Shown: piece after piece, positions 24,312-31,523 of the stretch | Numbering within the stretch: the stretch's first letter is position 1 | How the letters are laid out: the number at the start of each line of letters is the position of its first letter | Origin: Actinomadura sp. 6K520 | GTDB taxonomy: Bacteria; Actinomycetota; Actinomycetes; Streptosporangiales; Streptosporangiaceae | Assembly: GCF_004349245.1 (NCBI RefSeq) | Contig: NZ_SMLC01000008.1 | Span: forward strand, 26,164-90,163 | Length of the DNA stretch: 64,000 nucleotides | Direction: 5' to 3' | Position numbers and translations under genes: made by a program | Notes under the pieces: model-generated | What the model was told of the DNA's origin: nothing | The model's database searches: none | The model's input: only the letters and a program-made list of their open reading frames with translations

Positions 24312-26273
24312 ATGGAGCAGGGAACCGTGTTGGCGGATCGGTACCGGCTGGTCCGGCGGCTTGGCGGCGGCGGGATGGGTGAGGTGTGGGAGGGCTTCGA
24401 CCAGACCCTGCGCCGCCGGGTGGCGGTCAAGCTGATCCGTGCCGATCTGCGAGGTGATCCCTGGCTCGCCGAGCAGGTGCTGGCTCGGTTCCGGCGCGAG
24501 GGAGAGGCCACCGCCCGGCTGAACCATCGCAACATCGCCACGGTGCACGACTTCGGTGAGCACCGGCGGCCTGACGCGGCCGACGGAGCCCATGGCCTGC
24601 CGTTCCTGATCCTCGAATTCCTGGAGGGCGATGACCTGGACTCGCTACCGGGCAAGGCCGCAGGCGGTCTGCCGGTCGACCAGGTTCTCGGGTACGGCAT
24701 CCAGACATGTGAGGGCCTGGCCGCGGCCCACGAGGCCGGTGTGGTGCACCGTGACATCAAGCCCGCCAACCTGATGCTCGTGTCCGGCGGCATCATCAAG
24801 ATCTGCGACTTCGGGATCGCCCTCATCCGTGAGGCCACCGCCGGTCTGACCGGACTCGGGGCGTCCGTGGGGACGCCCGCGTACATGGCTCCGGAGCAGC
24901 GTCAGGGCCGCACCGTCGATCACCGAGCCGACCTGTACGCGTTCGGCGCGACGCTCTACCGGCTCCTGACCGGCGGGGCCAGGACCGTGGATCCGCCCAG
25001 CGCTCATCGGCCCGGCGTCAGCCCCGCCCTTGACGACCTCATCCGCGATCTCCTTGCCGAGGACCCCGCACACAGGCCCGCATCCGCGTCTGCGGTGGCC
25101 GATCGCCTCCGCGCCGTCGGGCAGCGGGCGTCCGCGCCCTGTCCGCTGGTGCGCCACCGGCCTCCGGTCACCGGCCGGGAACCCGCCTGGCGGCTCCGGT
25201 GGGTCGGCCGGCCGGCGCCGAACAAGGACGGCCAGAGTGGTTCGGTGCAGGCGGCGGCGTTCAGGCCGGAGGGAAACGACGAGCCGCCGGTGCTGGCCTC
25301 CGCCTCCCACGACAAGACGGTCCGGTTGTGGGACGCGGCCACGGGAGAACCGGCCGCCCGGACCGACCGCGGCGCGCTGGGGCGGTTTTGGGGCGCGGCC
25401 ACCGGTCGGCCGGTCGGTGGGCCTTTGACCGGTCACACGAGGGCGGTGCGGTCGGTGGCGTTCGCTCCGAAGTCGTTCCGTGCGCGGTCGCTGCTGGCTT
25501 CCGGGTCGGATGACAAGACGGTGCGGTTGTGGGATGCGGCCACCGGAGAACCCGTCGGCCGGCCTTTGACCGGTCACACGAGGGCAGTGCGGTCGGTGGC
25601 GTTCGCTCCGAAGTCGTTCCGTGCGCGGTCGCTGCTGGCTTCCGGGTCGGATGACAAGACGGTGCGGTTGTGGGATGCGGCCACGGGACGGCCGGTCGGC
25701 CACCCATTGACCGGCCATACCGAGCCGGTGCATTCGGTGACATTCGCGTCCCGACCGTGCGGCGGGCGCTGGCTGCTGGCCTCCGGGTCGGTCGATGAGA
25801 CGGTGCGGTTGTGGGATGCGGCCACCGGAGAACCCGTCGGCCGGCCTTTGACCGGCCACACCAGACTGGTGAGGTCGGTGGCGTTCGCGCCGAGTCCGGT
25901 GGACAGGCGGTTGCTGCTGGCCTCCGGGTCGGTCGATGGGACGGTGCGGTTGTGGGATGCGGCCACCGGAGAACCCGTCGGCCGGCCTTTGACCGGCCAC
26001 ACCAGGGCGGTGAGGTCGGTGGCGTTCGCGCCGAGTCCGGTAGAGGGGCGCTTGCTGCTGGCCTCCGGGTCGGATGACAGGACGGTGCGGTTGTGGGACG
26101 CGGCCACCGGAGAACCGGCCGGCGTGATCTCCCATCCCGGGCCAGTACGATCATTGACTTTCACGTTGCAATCGGACGGGCAATTGCTGGTTGCCACCGG
26201 CTCCGATGACGGCTCGGTCCGAGTGTGGGAATGGGGAGATCAGTCGGGAGGGAAGTTCATGCAGTCCAGGTAG
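24312..26273 (+). CDS. Ser/Thr protein kinase with C-terminal WD40 repeats
   Basis: A 653-residue protein. The kinase domain spans about 11-265: Gly-rich loop LGGGGMGEV (17-25), ATP-binding Lys40 in VAVKLI, HRDIKPAN (146-153) and DFG (166-168), all catalytic residues intact, then AYMAPEQ. From about residue 310 to the end there are WD40 units, each with VRLWDAATG and LTGHT; one unit is shortened and reads RFWGAATGRPVGG. No membrane segment is seen between the domains, unlike PknB-type receptors. It is presumably a cytosolic kinase whose beta-propeller recruits partners. ATG 24312 is preferred over TTG 24303. Repeat DNA is almost identical between units. Confidence 0.9.
   Translation: MEQGTVLADRYRLVRRLGGGGMGEVWEGFDQTLRRRVAVKLIRADLRGDPWLAEQVLARFRREGEATARLNHRNIATVHDFGEHRRPDAADGAHGLPFLILEFLEGDDLDSLPGKAAGGLPVDQVLGYGIQTCEGLAAAHEAGVVHRDIKPANLMLVSGGIIKICDFGIALIREATAGLTGLGASVGTPAYMAPEQRQGRTVDHRADLYAFGATLYRLLTGGARTVDPPSAHRPGVSPALDDLIRDLLAEDPAHRPASASAVADRLRAVGQRASAPCPLVRHRPPVTGREPAWRLRWVGRPAPNKDGQSGSVQAAAFRPEGNDEPPVLASASHDKTVRLWDAATGEPAARTDRGALGRFWGAATGRPVGGPLTGHTRAVRSVAFAPKSFRARSLLASGSDDKTVRLWDAATGEPVGRPLTGHTRAVRSVAFAPKSFRARSLLASGSDDKTVRLWDAATGRPVGHPLTGHTEPVHSVTFASRPCGGRWLLASGSVDETVRLWDAATGEPVGRPLTGHTRLVRSVAFAPSPVDRRLLLASGSVDGTVRLWDAATGEPVGRPLTGHTRAVRSVAFAPSPVEGRLLLASGSDDRTVRLWDAATGEPAGVISHPGPVRSLTFTLQSDGQLLVATGSDDGSVRVWEWGDQSGGKFMQSR
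25421..26124 (+). repeat. Near-identical WD40-coding DNA repeats
   Basis: The segment 25421-25543 recurs at 25562-25684 (offset 141 bases, 47 codons) with one difference seen (G versus A in the GGCGGTGCGG / GGCAGTGCGG stretch). Later units at about 25700, 25840 and 25985 share long blocks such as GGTTGTGGGATGCGGCCAC. Such identity at DNA level points to recent amplification or gene conversion. Confidence 0.85.
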
Positions 26274-26276
26274 CCT

Positions 26277-26636
26277 TCGGCGCAAGCCCAGTCGCGCTTG
26301 GTCCTCGTAGGGGTGACTCTGCACTCCCTGACGCCGAACTTCTCGCTCCTGACCGTCGGCCGGATCGCCTCGGGCCTGGGCGCGGGCGTGCTCGCCGCGA
26401 GCACGGTGGTGCTCGCGCTGCGCGCCGGACACCTGCGGGGACGGAGGATCGCAGTGGCGGCCGGAGCCGGCGCGCTCGCCGCCGTCCTCGGCCACGTCGT
26501 CGGCCTGGCGCTGGCGAGGTCGTTCGGGTGGCGGCTGGCTTTCGTGATATCCGTGCCGCCGACGATCATCGCCCTGCTCGCCTCCGTCATCGGCGGCCTC
26601 ATCATGGTCACGAACAACCGCCCCGCACCCCGCTGA
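26277..26636 (+). pseudogene. Fragment of an MFS transporter
   Basis: About 118 codons follow the kinase stop in an open frame, containing VGVTLHSLTPNFSLLTVGR and VVGLALARSFGWRLAFVISV, which match membrane helices about 3-6 of a major-facilitator transporter. There is no start with a ribosome site, and the N- and C-terminal helices are missing. The fragment begins abruptly right after the kinase gene. I read it as a remnant left by a deletion or rearrangement. The following 239 bases up to the next gene hold nothing I recognise. Confidence 0.7.
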
Positions 26637-26875
26637 AACCCGCCCGTCCCAGGGCAGACCACGTGGGTGTCGGTGGTGCCGCGGTAGGCGATCTGGCTGC
26701 GCATGATCTCTGGCCTGCCGACCGGCTGAGCGGGTATGCCCAGGTCGAAGATCATCAGACTCGTGGCCCGGCCGGCCAGGGCTGTCCGGCAATGGGAAGT
26801 GCCGTGGCAGCGATGAGTATCCGGGTGCCCCCAGGTCAACCTCCTGACCAGGACAACTGATTCTCGGGAGTAGAC

Positions 26876-27520
26876 ATGGGCCTCATCCAGATCGAGATGT
26901 TCGCGACCCTCGACCTCGTCGGGCAGTCGCCCGGCGGGCCCGACGAGGACCCGGTGGGGTTCCCGTTCGGCGGCTGGCAGGCGCCCCTGCTGGACGAGGT
27001 CTCCGGGGGGCAGGTCGGTGCCGCGTACGAGGGCACGGACGCCCTGCTGCTCGGCCGGCGGACGTACGACATCTTCGCCGCCTACTGGCCGCACCAGAAG
27101 GGCGGCGAGGACGGCGAGATCGCCGCGCTCTTCAACAGCATCCCGAAGTACGTGGCCTCCCGCGGAAAGCCCGACCTCTCGTGGGCAGGTTCGACTCAGC
27201 TCGGCCCGGACCTGGCCGCCGAGGTGCGCGAGATCCGTGACCGGCACGAGAACATCAAGGTCGTCGGGAGCCTGAACCTGGTGCAGACCCTCCTGCGCGA
27301 GAAACTCTTCGACCGTCTCGACCTTTGGGTGCACCCCATCATGCTCGGCGTCGGGAAGAAGGTGTTCGACGGAGGCGCGGTGCCCACGAACGTCAAGCTC
27401 CTCGAACCCCCGGTGGCCAGCCCGACGGGCACCGTCTACCTGCGCTACGGCCTCGCCGACGGCACCCCCGGAACGGGAGACATGAGCGCCCCCGACCGGG
27501 GCGTCGGCACCGAAGCCTGA
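26876..27520 (+). CDS. Dihydrofolate-reductase-fold (RibD C-terminal) protein
   Basis: A 214-residue member of the RibD_C family: IQIEMFATLDLVGQSPGG at the start, DALLLGRRTYDIFAAYWP in the middle and LWVHPIMLGVGKKVFDGG near residue 165. It is a probable NADPH-dependent reductase of unknown substrate. GGGAG at 26866-26870 supports the ATG. It lies in a rearranged stretch between an MFS fragment and a Rieske-gene fragment, and is unrelated in closeness to the other copy at 27840 beyond the shared fold. Confidence 0.88.
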   Translation: MGLIQIEMFATLDLVGQSPGGPDEDPVGFPFGGWQAPLLDEVSGGQVGAAYEGTDALLLGRRTYDIFAAYWPHQKGGEDGEIAALFNSIPKYVASRGKPDLSWAGSTQLGPDLAAEVREIRDRHENIKVVGSLNLVQTLLREKLFDRLDLWVHPIMLGVGKKVFDGGAVPTNVKLLEPPVASPTGTVYLRYGLADGTPGTGDMSAPDRGVGTEA

Positions 27521-27527
27521 TTCCGCC

Positions 27528-27668
27528 GGTCTCGAAGGACGGTCGGCGGGCGGCGGCGTGGCCATGGACGACCGCGCCGTCGCGGAAGATGCTGCCGTGC
27601 CGGGAGCGGACCACGCAGGTCTCGGCATTGTCCTCGGTGACTATGCGGCCCTGATGGAGGGCACCGGG
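27528..27668 (-). pseudogene. Decayed fragment of a Rieske [2Fe-2S] gene (paralogue of 33403-34320)
   Basis: This stretch is clearly homologous to 33448-33600, the C-terminal coding end of the Rieske-DUF2231 gene. On the minus strand it reads VVRSRHGSIFRDGAVVHGHA and ARRPSFETGG against VICPWHGSTFRVRDGAVVHG and ARQPSFETRV. The second cluster Cys has become Arg (CPWHG to RSRHG), and six bases are deleted before the DGAVVHG motif. Homology stops at about 27668, next to the left arm of an inverted repeat. Clearly non-functional. Confidence 0.8.
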
Positions 27669-27670
27669 TC

Positions 27671-27701
27671 ACTAGCCAGTACCGCGTCAGGCAACGTTTG
27701 C
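27671..27701 (+). repeat. Left arm of 31-bp imperfect inverted repeat
   Basis: Bases 27682-27701 are the exact reverse complement of 28665-28684 (GCAAACGTTGCCTGACGCGG); over 31 bases about 26 match. The two arms bracket the DHFR-fold gene at 27840-28409. Bases 27702-27839 hold no gene I can recognise. Confidence 0.75.
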
Positions 27702-27839
27702 CCTGTCCGCTACCGGCACCTCGGGGCGATGTCCCCCGTCGATATGTCCGCGCGTTCGGGGGCACGGCCCGCGCGGCCAACGCGACCCGAGCCGTCGTTC
27801 CGTCGCGCGGGAGCGGCCAACGTGCCAGGACAAATCACG

Positions 27840-28409
27840 TCAAGCCGCAACTCGCGTGGGCTGGTATCGCAGGGCGACCGCGCCCGACCGGAACTCATGG
27901 CGGGCCACGGGCTCGAGCTGGATGCGCTCACGCAGACCGGCGAACAACGTCGGCCCGTGTCCGGCAAGGACCGGATGCACAAGGAACTCGTACTCGTCGA
28001 TCAGTCCCAGATCTGCCAACGCCAGGGGGAGCGTCACGCCACCCACCCACAGGCCCTCGCCTGACTCCTGCTTGAGCCGCTGCACCGCTTGCCCCAAGTC
28101 GCCTCGCACCAGCTCGGCATTCCAATCGACCCCGCTCAGCGTGCTCGACACGACGTACTTCTTCGCCCGGTCGATGGTCTCGGCGAACGGGATCTGCCAC
28201 TCGTCCATCCAGGCAGGCCACGTGTCCGTGGCCGGCTTCCGCCACGCCGACTCCATCATCTCGTAGGTCACCCGGCCGAATAGCAGGGCATCGGCTCGCT
28301 TCATCTCAGCGGTCCAGTAGCGCATCGACTCCTCGTCCGGGGGGAGCCCTGCCTCGTGATGGCAGCAGCCGTCGAGCGTGACGTTGATCGAGTATCGAAG
28401 TGGTCTCAT
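27840..28409 (-). CDS. Dihydrofolate-reductase-fold (RibD C-terminal) protein
   Basis: A 189-residue RibD_C-family protein: LRYSINVTLDGCCHHEAG at the start, ADALLFGRVTYEMMESAW in the middle, and YEFLVHPVLAGHGPTLFAG near residue 145. It is a likely NADPH-dependent reductase. GGGGAGAG upstream supports the ATG at 28409. The gene sits inside a pair of inverted 31-base repeats, and its bases are less GC-rich than the upstream genes, suggesting a transferred cassette. Confidence 0.88.
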   Translation of the reverse strand: MRPLRYSINVTLDGCCHHEAGLPPDEESMRYWTAEMKRADALLFGRVTYEMMESAWRKPATDTWPAWMDEWQIPFAETIDRAKKYVVSSTLSGVDWNAELVRGDLGQAVQRLKQESGEGLWVGGVTLPLALADLGLIDEYEFLVHPVLAGHGPTLFAGLRERIQLEPVARHEFRSGAVALRYQPTRVAA

Positions 28410-28664
28410 CTCGTTGCTCTCCCCTGATGCGCGCAGCGCGTTTTCACTGGACGGTACTTAGACCCCTGTCGGCGCCGTTTCTCATCGGCGCCCGATCCCA
28501 CCCACTCAACACCGCCGTGATGCGAACCAGACCGCAGACCGAGCGCGCGACCGATTCGGCGCTCGGGGTGTTCAGGTTCGCAACGGGACGGCGCCCATAA
28601 CGCTCGACTTCGATGCACGGTGCCACGTCACCTAGCCGTCGGCTCAGGGTCAACGACGAACGTC
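28410..28664. other. Intergenic stretch without a convincing gene
   Basis: About 255 bases of lower GC content between the DHFR gene and the right inverted-repeat arm. Short minus-strand frames exist (for example 28444-28668) but have no recognisable domain or ribosome site. Nothing else is visible. Confidence 0.5.
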
Positions 28665-28695
28665 GCAAACGTTGCCTGACGCGGCACTAGCCGGG
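28665..28695 (+). repeat. Right arm of 31-bp imperfect inverted repeat
   Basis: The partner of 27671-27701, with 20 bases exact. It lies 18 bases before the end of the next gene (28713). No transposase is present between the arms. Confidence 0.75.
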
Positions 28696-28712
28696 GTCCA
28701 TCGCGTGAGGGG

Positions 28713-28901
28713 TCAGCTGTCCAGGTCGTTCCGCTTCACGCCCGCGACGAGTTCAGCGAAGGCGGCAGGCGACAGGCTGAGGTGACCGGAGTCCGGGGAC
28801 TTGCTGTCGCGAAGGCCGACAACCCCGTCAAGCCGGGCGACCTCGACGCAGTCTGTCTGGCCGGAACTGGCGCTGCGGCTGGATTTTCTCCAAATGGTCA
28901 C
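28713..28901 (-). CDS. DUF397 protein, copy 1
   Basis: A 62-residue DUF397 protein: WRKSSRSASSGQTDCVEVAR, then VVGLRDSKSPDSGHLSLSP and a C-terminal FAELVAGVKRNDLD. These small actinobacterial proteins are encoded next to XRE-DUF5753 regulators and are thought to act with them. Seven of the first ten residues agree with the neighbouring copy. It lies 92 bases downstream of that copy on the same strand. Confidence 0.92.
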   Translation of the reverse strand: MTIWRKSSRSASSGQTDCVEVARLDGVVGLRDSKSPDSGHLSLSPAAFAELVAGVKRNDLDS

Positions 28902-28993
28902 AGGCGTCGCTCCGCTTCAGGGGTTCGATGGGCATGCGCGAAGCTTCCCCGGCGAGCGTGAGACCCCCTCCGAGGCTGGCCACGCATTGCGGA

Positions 28994-29182
28994 TCACGGG
29001 TTCAGTTCGCCCCGCTTGATGCGAGCAACCAGTTCGGAGAAGCACCCTGGGGACAGTGTGAGGTGTCCTGCCTGGGGAGCCTTGGAGTCCCGCATGGCGA
29101 CCTTCCGGGTAAGACGGGCCACCTCAACGCAGTCTGTCTGGCCGGTGTCGGCGCTGCGGCTTGACTTTTTCCACTGGGTCAC
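28994..29182 (-). CDS. DUF397 protein, copy 2
   Basis: A 62-residue DUF397 protein: WKKSSRSADTGQTDCVEVAR, VAMRDSKAPQAGHLTLSP and FSELVARIKRGELN. Its start overlaps the stop of the XRE regulator by four bases, so the two are translationally coupled; this is the standard regulator-DUF397 arrangement. Copy 1 follows, a tandem duplication. Confidence 0.93.
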   Translation of the reverse strand: MTQWKKSSRSADTGQTDCVEVARLTRKVAMRDSKAPQAGHLTLSPGCFSELVARIKRGELNP

Positions 29183-29985
29183 TGGTGAGCCTCCATTATT
29201 TCTCGGAGCCTGGTGCGGGTGACCTCGGGCGAGAGGGCGCGCCCGCTGGTTCGGTCGAACGCGACGGTGAGCTTGCGCAGGTCTTCCACCTCGGTCACCA
29301 GTCTTCCACGAGCAGGAGTCTCCACGAACCCGACCTCTCGCTCTGGTGTGGTGAAGATATGAAAAGCCCCTCCAAGCCCCACTTGCAGGCCGACATCGGC
29401 GGACACCAGCCGAAGCGTGACGTTAGGGAGCTCCGCCACCTCTGTGAGCCTTGCGATTTGGCCTGGTAGGAGGGTGGGTGGGATGACCGTGAGAGCAATC
29501 TCCGACAGGAGGATCGAGACGTAGGGCGGATCGGCTCGGGTGAGGACCGCCTGTCTTTCCATCCGTAGCCTGACCTGGTCTTCTATATCCGGCTCCCCCG
29601 CAAGGGTGAACGCTTCACGCGCGTATTCGGGTGTCTGGAGAAGGCCCGGCACAAAAGCGACGCCGTTCATGCGGATCACGTCGGCCAGTGACTCGTACTC
29701 GACGAACGCGAGGAACTGTGCCGGGGCCTGCATGGTCTTGGCGTAGTGGCGCAGGGCTTCCAGGAGCCCGCCTGCCTTCCACTCAAGGTCGAGGACCCGG
29801 AGGGCTTCGACAGGTGGGTGGTTTCTCCCGGCCTCCCAATTCGAGACCGTCTTGTGGTCGGCCGCCACGAGCCGTCCGACATCGGCCTGGGATTGGCGGT
29901 GCTGCTGACGGAGTTTCCGCAGCATGTAGGCCAGAAGTGACCAGAGGCCGTCCATCGGGTTGATCGACTCAGCGGTGCTGGCCAT
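29179..29985 (-). CDS. XRE-family regulator with DUF5753 domain
   Basis: A 268-residue protein. An N-terminal helix-turn-helix (about 15-75: RQQHRQSQADVGRLVAADHK, TVSNWEAGRNHPP) is followed by the DUF5753 domain (about 95-265: ADVIRMNGVAFVPGLLQTPE, then QAVLTRADPPYVSILLSEIA). Such regulators control development and secondary metabolism in actinomycetes together with DUF397 partners. GGAGGAG precedes the ATG at 29985. It is divergent from an HATPase gene across a 103-base gap, the canonical three-gene arrangement. Confidence 0.93.
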   Translation of the reverse strand: MASTAESINPMDGLWSLLAYMLRKLRQQHRQSQADVGRLVAADHKTVSNWEAGRNHPPVEALRVLDLEWKAGGLLEALRHYAKTMQAPAQFLAFVEYESLADVIRMNGVAFVPGLLQTPEYAREAFTLAGEPDIEDQVRLRMERQAVLTRADPPYVSILLSEIALTVIPPTLLPGQIARLTEVAELPNVTLRLVSADVGLQVGLGGAFHIFTTPEREVGFVETPARGRLVTEVEDLRKLTVAFDRTSGRALSPEVTRTRLREIMEAHQ

Positions 29986-30088
29986 GACTCCTCCGTGACT
30001 CTCGAATCCATCCCGAGACAAAGCAAAGGTAGCGGTGAGTGTGTGAACCTGTGCGAAGAGTAAAGGATTCGTAGTGGAGGCGGCAACG

Positions 30089-30535
30089 ATGGCGACACCC
30101 AGCGCACAGGGCGCCCTTGACGTGACCTTCCTCGCGGCCAAGACCGCCGTGGGGGAGGTGCGGATGCTCGTCGAACTGCGGCTGGCCGGCTGGGGGCTGT
30201 CCAAGCTCACCGACGATGTCTCGTTGATCGCCAGTGAGCTCGTCACCAACGCGGTCTTGCACGTCCCGGACGGAAAGATCCGGGTGACTCTCACGCGGGA
30301 GCTGAACGCGGTGCTGCTGTCGGTATGGGACTGCTCGGATGCGCGGCCGGTCCGCAAGCGCGGGCTGGAGGTAGTGGCGGGTGACGTGGCTCCGGACGCC
30401 GCGTCGCTCGACCCGGGCCACGGCGACGGCCTGGGCGGGCGTGGCCTGCCGATCGTAGAGGCGTTGTCGCTGGAGTGCGGGGTCACGCCTACGGAGCCAC
30501 GCGGGAAATGGGTATGGGCGAGGGTCGGCGCGTGA
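30089..30535 (+). CDS. Anti-sigma-factor-like ATP-binding protein (RsbW/SpoIIAB type)
   Basis: A 148-residue HATPase_c-fold protein. The N box is SELVTNAVLH near residue 50; LSVWDCSDARPV carries the G1-like region and GDGLGGRGLPIVEALS the G2 box. Small proteins of this kind are serine kinases/anti-sigma factors, or partners of XRE-DUF397 systems in actinomycetes. GGAGG at 30076-30080 supports ATG 30089 rather than the GTG at 30074. It is divergent from the XRE regulator and overlaps the next gene by four bases. Confidence 0.9.
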   Translation: MATPSAQGALDVTFLAAKTAVGEVRMLVELRLAGWGLSKLTDDVSLIASELVTNAVLHVPDGKIRVTLTRELNAVLLSVWDCSDARPVRKRGLEVVAGDVAPDAASLDPGHGDGLGGRGLPIVEALSLECGVTPTEPRGKWVWARVGA

Positions 30536-30957
30536 GCCATGAGTGGTGCGGTGGCCGGTGGAGCCGGGAGGAGAGGCGGATGGTTCGCGGGCTGCGCAGG
30601 GCCGTGGGCCGGTGGCAACCGGTCCTTCGGTGGCGGACGCGTTGTGGGCACGAAGTCGCGGTGCGGCATCTGGATCTGCTGGCCGTCGCACTCAAAGCGC
30701 GCGGCTGGCGATATGTCCGGCTCTACGGGAGCGGAGAGTTCGCGGTTCCGGTGCCCCTGTTGTGGGTGTACGCCAGCGGCGTGACGGACGACGCCGGAGT
30801 ATTGGTGAGCGTCCTGGCGACGTCCGGGGGGACGTGGGGTTATCACGACGCCCGGTGGGGTCGGTACGGCTTCCTGGCCCCCTGCGGTGACGCGAAAGCG
30901 GCGGCGGAACGCGTGGACCGCTTTCTCAAGCAGCGGTTGTTCCCCGGCACCTGGTGA
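30532..30957 (+). CDS. Hypothetical protein coupled to the HATPase
   Basis: A 141-residue protein from GTG 30532, which overlaps the HATPase stop (GTGA). Arg-rich N-terminus, then QPVLRWRTRCGHEVAVRHLD and PVPLLWVYASGVTDDAGVLV. No membrane segment or signal peptide. I recognise no family. Its coupling to the ATPase suggests a functional link with the XRE/DUF397/HATPase set. Confidence 0.6.
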   Translation: MSHEWCGGRWSREERRMVRGLRRAVGRWQPVLRWRTRCGHEVAVRHLDLLAVALKARGWRYVRLYGSGEFAVPVPLLWVYASGVTDDAGVLVSVLATSGGTWGYHDARWGRYGFLAPCGDAKAAAERVDRFLKQRLFPGTW

Positions 30958-31072
30958 GCTGGCTGTCCTATTCGAGGGCATGAAGTTGGAGCACGGCACG
31001 CGGGTTCTGTAGATCGGGCCTTCCGGTGGACGCGTCCGCCGAGTTGATCCAGCAAGTGATGGAAGGCTTCTG

Positions 31073-31271
31073 ATGACTCCCGTCTGGTGCAATTCCAGCC
31101 AAAGAGGAGCCGACGCTGGAACGAGCGATGGCGTGGGACGTTGCGTGCCTCGGAGCAAACATCGGAGAGCGGGACTCCAAAGCCCTCGCGGCTCCCCACG
31201 TGGCGTTCGGTGCCGCCGACTGGCGTGTGTTCGTCCGCCGTGTGAAACGCGGTGAGTACGACCTGAACTAA
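31073..31271 (+). pseudogene. DUF397 gene with a frameshift
   Basis: From ATG 31073 the frame reads MTPVWCNSSQRGADAGT, resembling a DUF397 N-terminus (usually WRKSS). The C-terminal half appears in another frame: GERDSKALAAPHVAFGAADW followed by VFVRRVKRGEYDLN and TAA at 31269-31271, a textbook DUF397 end. Neither frame alone gives the whole domain, so a frameshift lies between about 31115 and 31150. It is on the opposite strand from the two intact DUF397 genes. Bases 30958-31072 hold nothing else. Confidence 0.65.
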
Positions 31272-31288
31272 TCTGTCACAGCTCTGTG

Positions 31289-31319
31289 TGAGCCCTCGGC
31301 CGATGGGGGCGAGGGCTCA
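31289..31319 (+). terminator. Hairpin terminator after the DUF397 remnant
   Basis: Arms TGAGCCCTCG (31289-31298) and CGAGGGCTCA (31310-31319), 10 bp perfect, loop of 11 bases. From here to 31523 (about 200 bases) I see no gene. Confidence 0.65.
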
Positions 31320-31523
31320 TTGCTGTGTGTCGAGCGTTCTGGCCTGACGATGGTGGCCAGGTGCAGCGGAGCGCCTATGGAAGGATGGGCGGCGCGCTCA
31401 GCGGGTGGGCCGCCGGCGTCGGCAGGCGGTAGTGGCCGGGGGTGGTACAACCTGGTGTCGACGTTGATCAAGATGGACGTTCTCAGCGCGTCCGAGCGCG
31501 TCACGGCCTGCTGTGGCCCGCTG

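Noticed and set aside
26240..27628. Long minus-strand open frame of 462 codons across the MFS fragment and a DHFR gene
   Set aside because: It is antisense to well-supported genes, shows a frame pattern typical of high-GC shadows, and has no recognisable domain.
28444..28668. Short minus-strand frame near the inverted repeat that could be a transposase remnant
   Set aside because: No transposase motif could be recognised; sequence is short and without a ribosome site.
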